Shown here: piece by piece, positions 7,891 through 15,642 of the stretch
How the letters are laid out: every line of letters begins with the position of its first letter
How positions within the stretch are numbered: position 1 is the first letter of the stretch
Source: Flavobacteriales bacterium
Lineage (GTDB): Bacteria > Bacteroidota > Bacteroidia > Flavobacteriales > PHOS-HE28
Length of the DNA stretch: 33,290 nucleotides
Direction: 5' to 3'
Assembly: GCA_008016945.1 (NCBI GenBank)
Contig: SSGN01000139.1
Location: 1-33,290 of the forward strand
Made by a program: the position numbers and the translations under genes
The notes under the pieces: generated by a model
What the model saw: only the letters and a program-made list of their open reading frames with translations
Database searches by the model: none
What the model was told of the DNA's origin: nothing

Positions 7891-8823
7891 ATCGCCCGCG
7901 ACCTCACATACGCCGCCATCGACATCGGGTCCAATGCCGTGCGCCTGTTGGTGGCCGAGGTGATCGAGCGCGAGGACCATCCGGTGATCAAGAAGCAGAC
8001 CTTGGTGCGCGTCCCCATCCGGTTAGGCGAGGACGTGTTCGACCGGGGTTCCATCGGTGCGGCCAAACGCGACCACCTCATCAGGAGCTTGAAGGCCTTC
8101 CGCTTGTTGGTGGATGTGTATGGGGTGCCCTACCTCCGGTGTTGTGCGACCAGTGCCATGCGCGAAGCCAGCAACAGTGCCGAGGTGATCGCTCGGGTGG
8201 AGATGGAGAGCGGTGTGCATATCGAGGTGATCAGCGGTCGTACCGAGGCCGATCTGATCGTGAACACATTCTGGACCCAGGATCTGCTGAAGGAACGAAG
8301 CTATCTGTACATCGACGTGGGCGGCGGAAGCACCGAGCTCACCTGGCTGGAGCGAGGTCGTCGGGTGAAGAGCGCCAGCTTCAAGATCGGCACCGTGCGT
8401 TCCCTGAAGGGCAAGGTGCAACCGGAAACATGGACCGAGATGCGGGCCTTCCTGGAGGATCTCCGAGCAGAGCATGGCCCGCTGATGGCGATCGGCACCG
8501 GGGGGAACATCAACCGACTGTTCAAGGAGAACGGCAATGCGTATGGCGAGCCGATGTCGCGTGCCGCCATCCGGGCCCAACGCGACCGGATCGCGCGGTA
8601 TTCCTTCGAGGATCGCGTGAAGGTGCTTCGCCTGCGACCCGATCGGGCGGACGTGATCATCCCTGCGGCGGATATCTTCCTCGCGGTGATGGAGCAGGCC
8701 GGGATCGACGAGGTGTTCGTGCCCAAGGTCGGTCTGGCCGATGGGGTCATCTACGACCTGTACATGAAGCAGTATGGACATGAACGCTATGCGGGGTCGG
8801 ATCGTGCGGGGCTCACGGGCTGA
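7891..8823 (+). CDS. ppx: Exopolyphosphatase / GppA-type pyrophosphatase
   Basis: ASKHA-fold phosphatase that removes phosphate from polyphosphate or pppGpp in the cytoplasm. With the start used here it has 310 residues. Motifs seen: phosphate-1 loop DIGSNAVRL (residues 11-19), ATSAMREA (86-93), phosphate-2 loop DVGGGSTEL (142-150) and ATGTGGNINRL-like adenosine-side segment. The usual length of Bacteroidota members is about 300. The frame is open from 7879 but holds no ATG, GTG or TTG before GTG 7939, which would remove the essential DIGSN loop; I therefore place the start at ATC 7891, exactly where ATG stands relative to the -7 box in other genes here. Alternatives are an ATG-to-ATC mutation making the gene weak or dead, or a sequence error. 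Its 3' end overlaps the next gene by 35-50 bp. Confidence 0.8.
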   Translation: MARDLTYAAIDIGSNAVRLLVAEVIEREDHPVIKKQTLVRVPIRLGEDVFDRGSIGAAKRDHLIRSLKAFRLLVDVYGVPYLRCCATSAMREASNSAEVIARVEMESGVHIEVISGRTEADLIVNTFWTQDLLKERSYLYIDVGGGSTELTWLERGRRVKSASFKIGTVRSLKGKVQPETWTEMRAFLEDLRAEHGPLMAIGTGGNINRLFKENGNAYGEPMSRAAIRAQRDRIARYSFEDRVKVLRLRPDRADVIIPAADIFLAVMEQAGIDEVFVPKVGLADGVIYDLYMKQYGHERYAGSDRAGLTG

Positions 8824-9892
8824 GCGGTCCGCGGTGGTGATGGCGTTCGTCGGGTTGATGACCATGACCGGTGTGGCGCAGCCCTGGGCCATCGGGGCTC
8901 GTGGACATTTCGGCTTCCTGTGGCCGCATCGCCCCAGTAGCTGGATCCTGGTCGAGGGACACAGCAGCGCCGCCGAGCTGTTCATGGAGCGGCGGTTCTC
9001 CGGCAACAAGGCCTGGCATCGTGACTTTCCAGGTGCTTCCTACGGGTTCGGTGCGTGGTACACCAAGCTGTCCGACACGGAACATACCGGCAGGGTCTGC
9101 AGGGTGATGCCCTTCCTGCACATTCCTTTCGTGTATCACGAAGAACAGGACCTGGGGGTGCGGCTGGGATGGGGTGTCGGCTATGTGGAAGAGCCCTACC
9201 ACCGCCAACGCAACACCAAGCAGATCGCCATCGGCTCCCACCTGAACACGGCCATCCAAATGATGGTGGCGTATAGGCGCCGGTTCGGAAGTGCCGAGTG
9301 CTCCGTGGGGGTGGGGATCGATCACCTGAGCAATGGCTCCTTCGCCCTGCCCAACCTGGGCTTGAACCTGTTGAGCGCCAACCTGGGCCTGGCTTACGCG
9401 TTGGCGGCACCCAAGCGCTCGGCCGCTGTGGTCGATACCGCTGCGCCCGTACGGCCCAGGAGGGAGCAGAGCCTTGTCGCCGCTGGTTTTTGGAGCGAGA
9501 CCGGAAGGCCCGAAAGCGGACGTCACAGTGTGTTCTCGGCCATCGGACAGGTTCAGTGGCGCACCACGCGGACAGGCGCTCTCTCCGCGGGTGTGGACCT
9601 CTTCAACAAAGGGGCGTTACGTACGGACCATCCAGCGCTGGTGGCTCGTCCCCGTTCGGCCTTGACGCAGGTGGGGGTCCATGCCGGGTATGCTTTGCTG
9701 TTCGGTCCCAGCGAGGTGTTCATACAAATGGGTGCTTACGTGCATACCCCGGTCCGCGACCATGCCGCGCTGTTCCATCGCCTAGGGTGCAGGCACCGCA
9801 TCGGGCGCCACTGGATGGTGCATCTGGCGCTGAAGAGCCATTTCGCCGTGGCCGATCACTGGGAGTTCGGATTGGGATACCGATGGTCATGA
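8789..9892 (+). CDS. Acyloxyacyl hydrolase / PagL-like lipid A 3-O-deacylase
   Basis: About 367 residues. The segment DHLSNGSFALPNLGLNLLSA (His179 and Ser181 from this start) carries the His-x-Ser core of PagL-type outer-membrane beta-barrel enzymes that remove an acyl chain from lipid A. N-terminal basic residues and a hydrophobic stretch ending GVAQ form a signal peptide; the protein ends in the aromatic strand FGLGYRWS, as outer-membrane barrels do. Possible starts are 8774, 8780, 8789 and 8840; 8789 gives a short basic n-region and a 35-bp overlap with ppx, while 8840 avoids the overlap but loses the basic residues. It is translationally linked to the next gene (stop and start share ATGA at 9889-9892). 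The family assignment is good; the substrate is inferred. Confidence 0.75.
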   Translation: MRGRIVRGSRAERSAVVMAFVGLMTMTGVAQPWAIGARGHFGFLWPHRPSSWILVEGHSSAAELFMERRFSGNKAWHRDFPGASYGFGAWYTKLSDTEHTGRVCRVMPFLHIPFVYHEEQDLGVRLGWGVGYVEEPYHRQRNTKQIAIGSHLNTAIQMMVAYRRRFGSAECSVGVGIDHLSNGSFALPNLGLNLLSANLGLAYALAAPKRSAAVVDTAAPVRPRREQSLVAAGFWSETGRPESGRHSVFSAIGQVQWRTTRTGALSAGVDLFNKGALRTDHPALVARPRSALTQVGVHAGYALLFGPSEVFIQMGAYVHTPVRDHAALFHRLGCRHRIGRHWMVHLALKSHFAVADHWEFGLGYRWS

Positions 9893-10617
9893 GGGCGCTG
9901 TCGATCCTGTTCGCGATCCTCCTGGTGGCTTGCCAACCGGAACAGTGGGACGATTGCGTGACCAGTGCGGGGCCCACACGTCAGGAGGCACGGGTCGTGG
10001 ATCGCTATTCACGTATTGAGTTGGAGGATCGCGTGGACCTTGTGCTGGAGCATACAGGCTACGGTGCATTGGTGGTGGAGGGCGGCGCCAATGTCCTGGG
10101 GCAGCTGCGTACCGAGGTGGTGGATGGCACCCTGCGGATCCGGGATGACAACCGATGTAATTGGGTACGCGACATGCGGAAGCGCATCACCGTACGGGTG
10201 CCGATGCAAGGCGTGGAACGGATCGAATTGCGGGGCACGGGCCGCGTAAGCGCTACCGATACCGTGCGTGGCACGGTGTTCCGGATCGAACAGCACAACG
10301 CCCAGGGCAGTGTGGACCTTCCGCTCGCTGTGGACACCTGTTTCGTGGGGCTGCACACCGGTGCGGGCGATGTACGCTTGCGGGGGCGATGCCAGGTGGC
10401 GTACCTGTACAGCGGCCTCATGGGCCCCATCGATGCGGGCGACCTCACGGCCCGTGTGGTGAACGTGAACAACAGTGGTGTCGCCGATATCACGTGCCGC
10501 GCCGTACAGGCCTTGAACGTTCGTTGCTCCGATGTGGGCGATGTCCTTTACCATGGCGATCCTGAGGTGAGCGCCACGGTTACCGGCAGGGGGCGGGTGA
10601 TCCGCCTTGGTCCTTGA
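9889..10617 (+). CDS. DUF2807 lipoprotein (GIN-domain, auto-transporter adhesin-like)
   Basis: 242 residues. An N-terminal lipoprotein signal has the lipobox LVAC with Cys15, so the product is anchored in a membrane. The rest is a regular beta-helix-like pattern (RIELEDRVDLVLEH ... GTLRIRDDNRC ... RIELRGTGRVSATDTV ... DLTARVVNVNNSGVADI) typical of DUF2807, in which each turn reads as a solvent-exposed strand ladder. The ATG at 9889 overlaps the stop of the PagL-like gene (ATGA), giving a three-gene operon ppx - deacylase - DUF2807. A start two codons upstream (9883) is possible. The molecular role of DUF2807 is not known; envelope stress or adhesion is conjecture. Confidence 0.85.
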   Translation: MRALSILFAILLVACQPEQWDDCVTSAGPTRQEARVVDRYSRIELEDRVDLVLEHTGYGALVVEGGANVLGQLRTEVVDGTLRIRDDNRCNWVRDMRKRITVRVPMQGVERIELRGTGRVSATDTVRGTVFRIEQHNAQGSVDLPLAVDTCFVGLHTGAGDVRLRGRCQVAYLYSGLMGPIDAGDLTARVVNVNNSGVADITCRAVQALNVRCSDVGDVLYHGDPEVSATVTGRGRVIRLGP

Positions 10618-10635
10618 AGGTGATCATGGCCTGTC

Positions 10636-10654
10636 AACCATCCCGTGGTTTTTT
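10636..10654 (+). terminator. Putative terminator after the DUF2807 gene
   Basis: AACCA-TCCCG-TGGTT hairpin directly followed by TTTT and more T-rich sequence, 18 bp after the stop at 10617. The stem is short (5 bp), so efficiency is uncertain, but the T-run follows immediately. Confidence 0.5.
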
Positions 10655-10678
10655 CTTCGGCCCACCATGCGCATATCC

Positions 10679-10686
10679 TACCTTGT
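10679..10686 (+). promoter_or_regulatory. Putative -7 box for the gene at 10723
   Basis: TACCTTGT matches TAnnTTTG in all but one or two positions and lies 36 bp before the chosen ATG at 10723, leaving room for a short leader. It follows the terminator at 10636-10654. Confidence 0.4.
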
Positions 10687-10722
10687 GCCCGCTGTGTTGA
10701 ACGAAACCGTGTGATCCGGACC

Positions 10723-11232
10723 ATGACCGCAACCGCACCTGCCCCCGCGAAACGCCTTACCGACCTCCCTGCCCACGCGCGCCTTTGGGTGTACAAGACC
10801 GCCCGGGACCTTAGCCATGCCGAACAGAACCTGGTGCGCGATCGTGGCGCGGCCTTCACCAGCTCGTGGGCAGCCCACGGCTCGCCGCTCGATGCCGTGG
10901 TGGACGTGCTCCATAACCGTTTCGTGGTCCTCGCCGTGGACGAGGATCAGGCGCTCGCCAGCGGATGTAGCATCGACAAGAGCGTCGGTTTCATCAAACA
11001 ACTCGAGCACGACCTCAACCTGATGCTCACCGATCGTATGATCGTGGTCTTCGATGGCCCTTCCGGGATCACCAGCTGCCGTTTGCAGGACCTGCCCGAG
11101 CTGCTGAAGGAAGGGGTATTGTCGGGTGATACCATGGTCTATGATGACCTGGTGCCCACCATGGGCGACTTGCGGGAACGGTTCCATGCCCGACTGCGCG
11201 ATACCTGGTTGGCCCGTTACCTGGGGGCTTGA
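10723..11232 (+). CDS. Conserved Bacteroidota protein of the so-called 'ABC transporter ATPase' family
   Basis: 169 residues from ATG 10723 (MTATAPAPAKRLTDLPAHAR). The body matches a conserved Bacteroidota family by pattern: LWVYKTARDLS, AAFTSSWAAHG, FVVLAVDED, ASGCSIDKSVGFIKQLE and LNLMLTDRMIVVF. Databases often label it 'ABC transporter ATPase', but no Walker A, Walker B or signature motif is present, so the label is almost certainly wrong. It is soluble, with no signal peptide. The conserved Cys in SGCSID and the Asp residues next to it could be a binding or catalytic site. A longer frame to 10645 would place the start before the promoter box and was rejected. The function is unknown. Confidence 0.8.
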   Translation: MTATAPAPAKRLTDLPAHARLWVYKTARDLSHAEQNLVRDRGAAFTSSWAAHGSPLDAVVDVLHNRFVVLAVDEDQALASGCSIDKSVGFIKQLEHDLNLMLTDRMIVVFDGPSGITSCRLQDLPELLKEGVLSGDTMVYDDLVPTMGDLRERFHARLRDTWLARYLGA

Positions 11233-11253
11233 GGCGGACCTGCGCTGCACAAC

Positions 11254-11271
11254 ACGCCGTTTTCACGGCGT
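11254..11271 (+). terminator. Hairpin after the gene ending at 11232
   Basis: ACGCCG-TTTTCA-CGGCGT, a perfect 6-bp stem 21 bp after the stop codon. A clear downstream T-run is missing, so it may be a weak terminator or an mRNA 3'-end protecting hairpin. Confidence 0.4.
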
Positions 11272-11455
11272 TGGATACCGGTGATCCGGTGGATCCCCTC
11301 TTTTAACGCGCGTTCGTGGTCAGTGGGTCGGTTCCATCGCCTGAGTTATCTATAGAGACGGCACCATTTTGTTTTGATCCAGTTGCCACCAGATTCGTGA
11401 TCTCTCTGATCAACTCCGCTGGACCAACTCAAAATGGAATGCTGCCGACTCAATA
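11272..11455. other. Gene-free stretch, less GC-rich than its neighbours
   Basis: No reading frame with protein-like character on either strand. Base composition is noticeably more AT-rich than the flanking genes, in line with acquired or decaying DNA next to the inverted-repeat element at 11456. Confidence 0.4.
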
Positions 11456-11620
11456 AATACCAATTCGCACGAAGGAGTAGGCCGATCTATTCGATCTTTT
11501 TTCGCGTGACTGCTCCATCGTGATCATTCCTTAGCCCATGCTATGCAACGACCCCGCCGTATCGTCATGCGAAAAGATCACCTCGCATCTTTGACCTATG
11601 GCTTAATGCGAATTGGTATT
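11456..11620 (+). mobile_element. MITE-like element, copy A (165 bp)
   Basis: Ends are inverted repeats: the left end AATACCAATTCGCA is matched perfectly by the complement of the right end (11607-11620), and the match continues imperfectly to about 28 bp. A second copy lies at 31881-32043 in the same orientation; 11460-11566 and 31884-31990 align without gaps over 107 bp with 15 mismatches, and the remaining 54 bp align without gaps at about 65%. Both copies contain a short frame starting MQRPRRIV (ATG at 11543 here) that stays open to the right end. No transposase is encoded, so movement would need a helper. Confidence 0.65.
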
Positions 11621-11846
11621 TTGTTGACCGCCAGACATCCCACGGCATTTCCGTCACCCGTTTGAGAGTATCATACATCATGCTTCGGTTCGTATTCATG
11701 CACTTCAGACGACTGTTGTCCTCCTGAATATCCTTGAGTTCCTTGTGTAGGCATGGCTTCATGCCGCCACATTTGGTCCACCACAGGTGGAAGATGGCGT
11801 TGCTGATCCCGCGCTCTTGGCGTTGGCCGGTTACCTTCATTACCAC
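11621..11846 (-). pseudogene. Remnant of an IS3-family OrfA transposase
   Basis: Reading leftwards from 11846, the peptide contains GISNAIFHLWWTKCGGMKP, then LKDIQEDNSRLKCM and YDTLKRVTE. This matches the end of the helix-turn-helix and the leucine-zipper part of IS3 OrfA proteins (GIS-ATFYxWxxKYGGM, then LKxLExENxRLKK). The N-terminal helix is lost (stop codons just upstream), no OrfB is present, and the frame runs into the inverted-repeat element whose right end abuts it. Clearly non-functional. Confidence 0.65.
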
Positions 11847-12067
11847 CTTATGCTGTATTTGGATGGGAACGGTCCGGTGCTCGTTGCAATGTGATCGTCT
11901 TTGTGGATACTATCGGTTGACGTTGATCCTTGACCGGCCGAAGCGATGAATGGCCGGTCTTTGGAGAAGCCTACAGGAAAAGCTTGCGAAGGGTCGGCGG
12001 TTCAGCCGATCGGGCAAGTTGATCCCGGCGCAGCAGTCATTCGAGTTTCCGGTCATGCTCAGACACG
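11847..12067. other. Gene-free stretch with an 8-bp inverted repeat
   Basis: No convincing gene. An inverted repeat GACCGGCC (11932-11939) / GGCCGGTC (11952-11959) with a 12-base spacer could form a hairpin; on the minus strand it lies 3' of the T9SS gene that ends at 12068 but more than 100 bp inside the opposite side of it, so its role is unclear. The part near 11847-11900 may be further decayed IS3 sequence. Confidence 0.35.
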
Positions 12068-14146
12068 CTACGGTGCTGCGATGAACCTTTGTGTGGATGT
12101 TTGGTCTGCGCTGTGCCTTTGTACGAGGTAGACACCGGGGGCTGGGAGTTCGATCTCGAGCATATCGGTGTCCGGCCGTTGAAACTCGAACACGACTTGC
12201 CCCACGCCATTCAAGATCCGGAGCTTGTTAACTGTACCTGGGCTTTGGAGGCTAACCCGTCCATTGCCAAGGATGCGAATTTCTGATTCCAGGGGAGGGC
12301 GATCGTGTATGCCGACCGTACTGAAGAAAACGGCTTCGGACGTCGCGTAGCACCCATGTTCATCACTGGTGATCACAGAATAGAATCCTTGAACCTCCGG
12401 GTCGTGGGTCGGTAAGGTCGCACCGGGAAGGCTGTCACCATCATGAAGCCATTGATAGGTGTTGGCTATTGAGCTTGACAACACACCGTTTTCCAAGGAT
12501 ACGGTGGGTTCAGTGGCTTCGAACACCGCTATCTCCAACGTGTCACTCCATACGAAGCAGCCTGCATCGTCCGCTGCGATCACCGAATATTGACCGGTCT
12601 GGGTCACAGTGATGAAGCTGTCCACAGCCATGGTGCTCCACCAGTGATCCAATTGAACAGGAACACTGAGGTCAACACTGTCTCCGGCACATAGTTCCAA
12701 CGGTCCTGATGATGAGATCTCCATGGTCGTTGAGCTGCAGTTGTTCAATCGAGCTACGAACACGTCGAAGTTGTTGTACGCAGGTGTAATGTTCTCGAAT
12801 TCGTCAAGACGGATGGTGTCGCTTTGCATACCGGCGACATAGATGTTTCCCAGATGGTCAACCGAGGCACCGTAACAGGTGTTCATGTCTCCTTGGCCGG
12901 CAGTCATAGGCTTGACCCACACTACGGTGCCATTTCGTGTGTATTTCGCCAAGTAGCTGCCGGAATAGGGTGAGATCACCAATGGCCCGAATGACATATA
13001 GCCGCTTTGGCCATTGCCGAATGCGTATACGTTATTCATCTGGTCCACTGTCAACCGGGCTCCACCATCAACATGATTGCCTCCCGCTCGCTCGACCCAT
13101 TGTGTTTCACCGTCGGGGTTGAATACGCCCACGAACATATCCATCAGATTGTAGCTCTGGCTTTGAAGGAATAGACGGCGGCCGAAGACCGTGGCACTAT
13201 CTGGATCGAAAAAATGCCCAGAGAACCCTCCGCTTACCACCACGCGGCCGACTCGGTCCACCATCAGATCGCTGATGTTCTCTGTCCCGATGCCGCCAGA
13301 GGCTTTGGCCCAAGCAACGGCACCATCGGGATTCCACTTGATGATGTACGCGTTAAAGGCGGGATCCTGCTCACTGGTCACCTGAAGGGTGTGATCCCCG
13401 ACCTGCACCTGGGTCACTCCGCCGAAAGCACCGCCGCGATAGATGGCCAAGGTGGTGTCGCAGGTAGCCGCAGGCACTGCGTTAAGGCTTGCGGTCGGGG
13501 GGAATGCGGTCGTTGCATTGGACCGTCGGTAGGTGCCGTCGGCGGTGTAACTCACCGCGAATACCACTGAACCGTTCATGGGGTCGCCAACATAGGTGTG
13601 ATCAACGAGCGTTAGGCTCGTGTTGAATGCTCCACAGAGATACACGTTGCCCGACGCATCCGTGAAAACCTTGCCGGGTGCGGATTGACCACTGCTCGGC
13701 GTGTGGTTCTTGTACCAAAGCACCGTGCCATTCGGGTCGAATTTCACCAGGAGAACACTGGGGGTGTTCAGGTCACCTGGTATATTGATGTTGTCCAAGA
13801 GGATCGATCCCTGAGCCGAGGAGGAGACGAACACATTCCCATGCTTGTCAGTAGCTAAATGGTCAGCTCGCATCGGTAATGAACGTGCCCAGAGTACCGT
13901 TCCGCCGGGGTCGAGCTTGACCATGTAGTGTTGGTTGTTCGTTAGATTGAAGCTTCCCCAGGTGATAGAAGGTGCTCCGATGCCAACAACATAGATATGA
14001 CCTTCGTGGTCGGTGGCGATCGCCCGGCCTGAAGCCTGTTGCGCGCCTTGGTTCCCTGCGAATCGGGCCCATGCGAATGGGGGCGCTTGGGCCAAGACCT
14101 GAATTGGGTTGAGCAATAGGCCAAGTATTGGGAAGAGGTAGCGCAT
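12068..14146 (-). CDS. T9SS-secreted beta-propeller (SBBP-type) protein
   Basis: 692 residues from ATG 14146 (MRYLFPILGLLL ... VLAQ), which gives a signal peptide; the open frame extends 224 codons further but that part is antisense to the patatin gene and is not protein-like. The body holds repeats of the SBBP / seven-bladed propeller type: ATDHEGHIYVVG, ATDKHGNVFVSS, FTDASGNVYLCG, MVDRVGRVVVSG, TVDQMNNVYAFG, SVDHLGNIYVAG. Then comes an Ig-like segment (LCAGDSVDLSVP ... GQYSVIAADDAGC) and a second one (VQGFYSVITSDEHGC), followed by a type A T9SS sorting domain in the last ~75 residues (SEIRILGNGRVSLQS ... GVYLVQRHS). It is a surface or extracellular protein of unknown ligand. It stands alone on the minus strand, divergent from the patatin gene. 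Confidence 0.9.
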   Translation of the reverse strand: MRYLFPILGLLLNPIQVLAQAPPFAWARFAGNQGAQQASGRAIATDHEGHIYVVGIGAPSITWGSFNLTNNQHYMVKLDPGGTVLWARSLPMRADHLATDKHGNVFVSSSAQGSILLDNINIPGDLNTPSVLLVKFDPNGTVLWYKNHTPSSGQSAPGKVFTDASGNVYLCGAFNTSLTLVDHTYVGDPMNGSVVFAVSYTADGTYRRSNATTAFPPTASLNAVPAATCDTTLAIYRGGAFGGVTQVQVGDHTLQVTSEQDPAFNAYIIKWNPDGAVAWAKASGGIGTENISDLMVDRVGRVVVSGGFSGHFFDPDSATVFGRRLFLQSQSYNLMDMFVGVFNPDGETQWVERAGGNHVDGGARLTVDQMNNVYAFGNGQSGYMSFGPLVISPYSGSYLAKYTRNGTVVWVKPMTAGQGDMNTCYGASVDHLGNIYVAGMQSDTIRLDEFENITPAYNNFDVFVARLNNCSSTTMEISSSGPLELCAGDSVDLSVPVQLDHWWSTMAVDSFITVTQTGQYSVIAADDAGCFVWSDTLEIAVFEATEPTVSLENGVLSSSIANTYQWLHDGDSLPGATLPTHDPEVQGFYSVITSDEHGCYATSEAVFFSTVGIHDRPPLESEIRILGNGRVSLQSPGTVNKLRILNGVGQVVFEFQRPDTDMLEIELPAPGVYLVQRHSADQTSTQRFIAAP

Positions 14147-14564
14147 TAGGGCTTGGTCGCTTTCGGAATTGAAGTGATTGCGGGGGGCGCGCAAGGTATG
14201 TTCCATGGATCCTCGTTGATCACCAGACTGATTCGCCCTGCCGTGGCGGATGGGATACGCTGGTTCGCCAGTGGCCCAGGTCGGCCCCTTGGTGTCGATG
14301 GTGGCCTGTACCACGGATGAGCGGATGGATGGGCCTGTTCTGTCGTTCCCGTTGGACGCTCGATCCCCGGCCGAGGATGCGTGGCTTTTTCCAAGGACGA
14401 TCCGGCGGACCGGGGCCACTGGGACAGTTCTCTTGGTGATGGCCTGAAGAAGATCAACCGGATCGCTGAGTACCGTATCCACAACTGGCCGTTCACATGA
14501 AGTCCATATCATCCTTGGCCAAGGGGCGATCCAACCAAGGCGTGATCGACCGAAATTCGCGGTC
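14147..14564. other. 418-bp divergent intergenic region with a repeat and a palindrome
   Basis: No gene is visible between the T9SS gene and the patatin gene. It holds a perfect 12-bp palindrome CCTTGGCCAAGG at 14513-14524, 40 bp before the patatin start, which could be an operator. It also holds a segment (about 14368-14404, beginning CGGCCGAGGATGCG) that recurs on the other side of the patatin gene at about 15395-15434. Confidence 0.45.
14368..14404 (+). repeat. Direct repeat flanking the patatin gene, copy 1
   Basis: CGGCCGAGGATGCG, then a T-rich stretch, then GATCCGG. The second copy is at 15395-15434. The first 14 bases are identical, and in one frame both read PAEDA-LF-R--IR, which hints at an old coding duplication or a small genomic repeat family. 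Confidence 0.4.
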
Positions 14565-15311
14565 ATGGAACGGCTCCCATTCGTCCTTTCCGGTGGAGGT
14601 GCTCGTGGGGTGGCCCATATCGGGGTGCTTCGCGCGTTCCAGGAGGTCGGTATCGTGCCTTCGGCCATCAGCGGCACCAGCGCAGGGGCACTGGTAGGTG
14701 CTTTCATCGCTGCCGGGGTGGATCCCGACGAACTCGGACGGCTGGTGATCTCCGATTGGCGACTCCACCTGACCCGTTGGCGCGTGCTGCGCGGTGATCG
14801 GCTCACCCAACGACGCATCCGTGAGATCCTGAACGCCGAACTGCCCGTTCACACCTTCGAGGAGTTGAGGGTCCCGCTGTTCGTTACCGCCACCGACCTT
14901 CAGCAGGGTGGTCAGCGGATCTTCAAGAGCGGCGAACTGATCCCCCCGCTGCTCGCCTCGTGCGCGGTGCCGCTGGTGTTCCCCGCCATGGTCATCGACG
15001 GGGTGCCGTACGTGGACGGCGGGCTGAGCAACAACCTGCCCATTGAGCCGTTCAATCGACGACGGAACGAGACCATCGCCGTCTATGTGAACCCATTGCC
15101 GAAGTACGACCCGCATGGCACGTGGCGGGCCACCGTGGATCGGGTGTTCCACCTGAGCTTCCGCGAAATGGTGGCGCGGTCCGCTAAAGGATGTCGAGCG
15201 TACATCGAGCCGCAGGAACTGGACCGATTCGGGATGTTCGACCTGAGGTATGTGGGCGAGATCGAACGGATCGGATATGATCACACCAAAGCGCTGCTGG
15301 CCCAGCACTGA
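14565..15311 (+). CDS. Patatin-like phospholipase (RssA/RssA-like family)
   Basis: 248 residues, cytoplasmic, no signal peptide. Oxyanion-hole motif SGGGARGVAHIG (9-20), nucleophile elbow GTSAG with Ser39, and the catalytic dyad Asp151 in DGGLSNN. The length and arrangement fit the short bacterial RssA/YjjU-type patatins, which hydrolyse acyl esters of phospholipids. The start ATG 14565 is preceded by GAAATTCG, a weak -7-like box five bases upstream. Followed by a good terminator, so probably a single-gene transcript. The exact lipid substrate cannot be told. Confidence 0.9.
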   Translation: MERLPFVLSGGGARGVAHIGVLRAFQEVGIVPSAISGTSAGALVGAFIAAGVDPDELGRLVISDWRLHLTRWRVLRGDRLTQRRIREILNAELPVHTFEELRVPLFVTATDLQQGGQRIFKSGELIPPLLASCAVPLVFPAMVIDGVPYVDGGLSNNLPIEPFNRRRNETIAVYVNPLPKYDPHGTWRATVDRVFHLSFREMVARSAKGCRAYIEPQELDRFGMFDLRYVGEIERIGYDHTKALLAQH

Positions 15312-15344
15312 CCTAACCGTAGTTCTTGCGTGAGGCCATGCGGA

Positions 15345-15378
15345 CCTTCGGTCCTTGCCGAAGGGGGCTTCTTCTTTC
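15345..15378 (+). terminator. Rho-independent terminator after the patatin gene
   Basis: CCTTCGG-TCCTTG-CCGAAGG, a perfect 7-bp stem 33 bp after the stop at 15311, followed by GGGCTTCTTCTTTC, which is T-rich. Confidence 0.7.
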
Positions 15379-15394
15379 ATGGCGGATCCAACAA

Positions 15395-15434
15395 CGGCCG
15401 AGGATGCGCGGCTATTCTTTCGCAGGCCGATCCG
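15395..15434 (+). repeat. Direct repeat flanking the patatin gene, copy 2
   Basis: Second copy of the segment at 14368-14404, starting CGGCCGAGGATGCG and continuing to GATCCGG. It lies in the 331-bp gap between the patatin gene and the T9SS gene at 15643. I see no gene in this gap; it otherwise contains only the two terminators. Confidence 0.4.
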
Positions 15435-15593
15435 GAAGACCTGCCAAGTAGCAGGGCCTATGGAACAGGTCTTGCGGTGAGTAAATGAGGACAATGAAGC
15501 GACGGATCCTCTGGCTTTAGCTGTTCCCAAGGAATACGTTGGAGACCGAACACGTATCGCCCTCGCATCGGGTGGGAGCGCCCATCACGAACA

Positions 15594-15623
15594 AGCACGG
15601 CGCATGGGAACATGCGCCGTGCT
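15594..15623 (-). terminator. Very strong hairpin, terminator of the T9SS gene at 15643
   Basis: AGCACGGCGCATG (15594-15606) pairs perfectly over 13 bp with CATGCGCCGTGCT (15611-15623) around a 4-base loop. Read leftwards it comes 19 bp after the stop of the minus-strand gene and is followed by TTGTTCGT, so it is best taken as that gene's terminator. Confidence 0.75.
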
Positions 15624-15642
15624 CATGATGGTCTTCGGGCGG

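Noticed and set aside
14493..15530. 345-residue open frame on the minus strand
   Set aside because: Antisense to the patatin gene, which has complete catalytic motifs.
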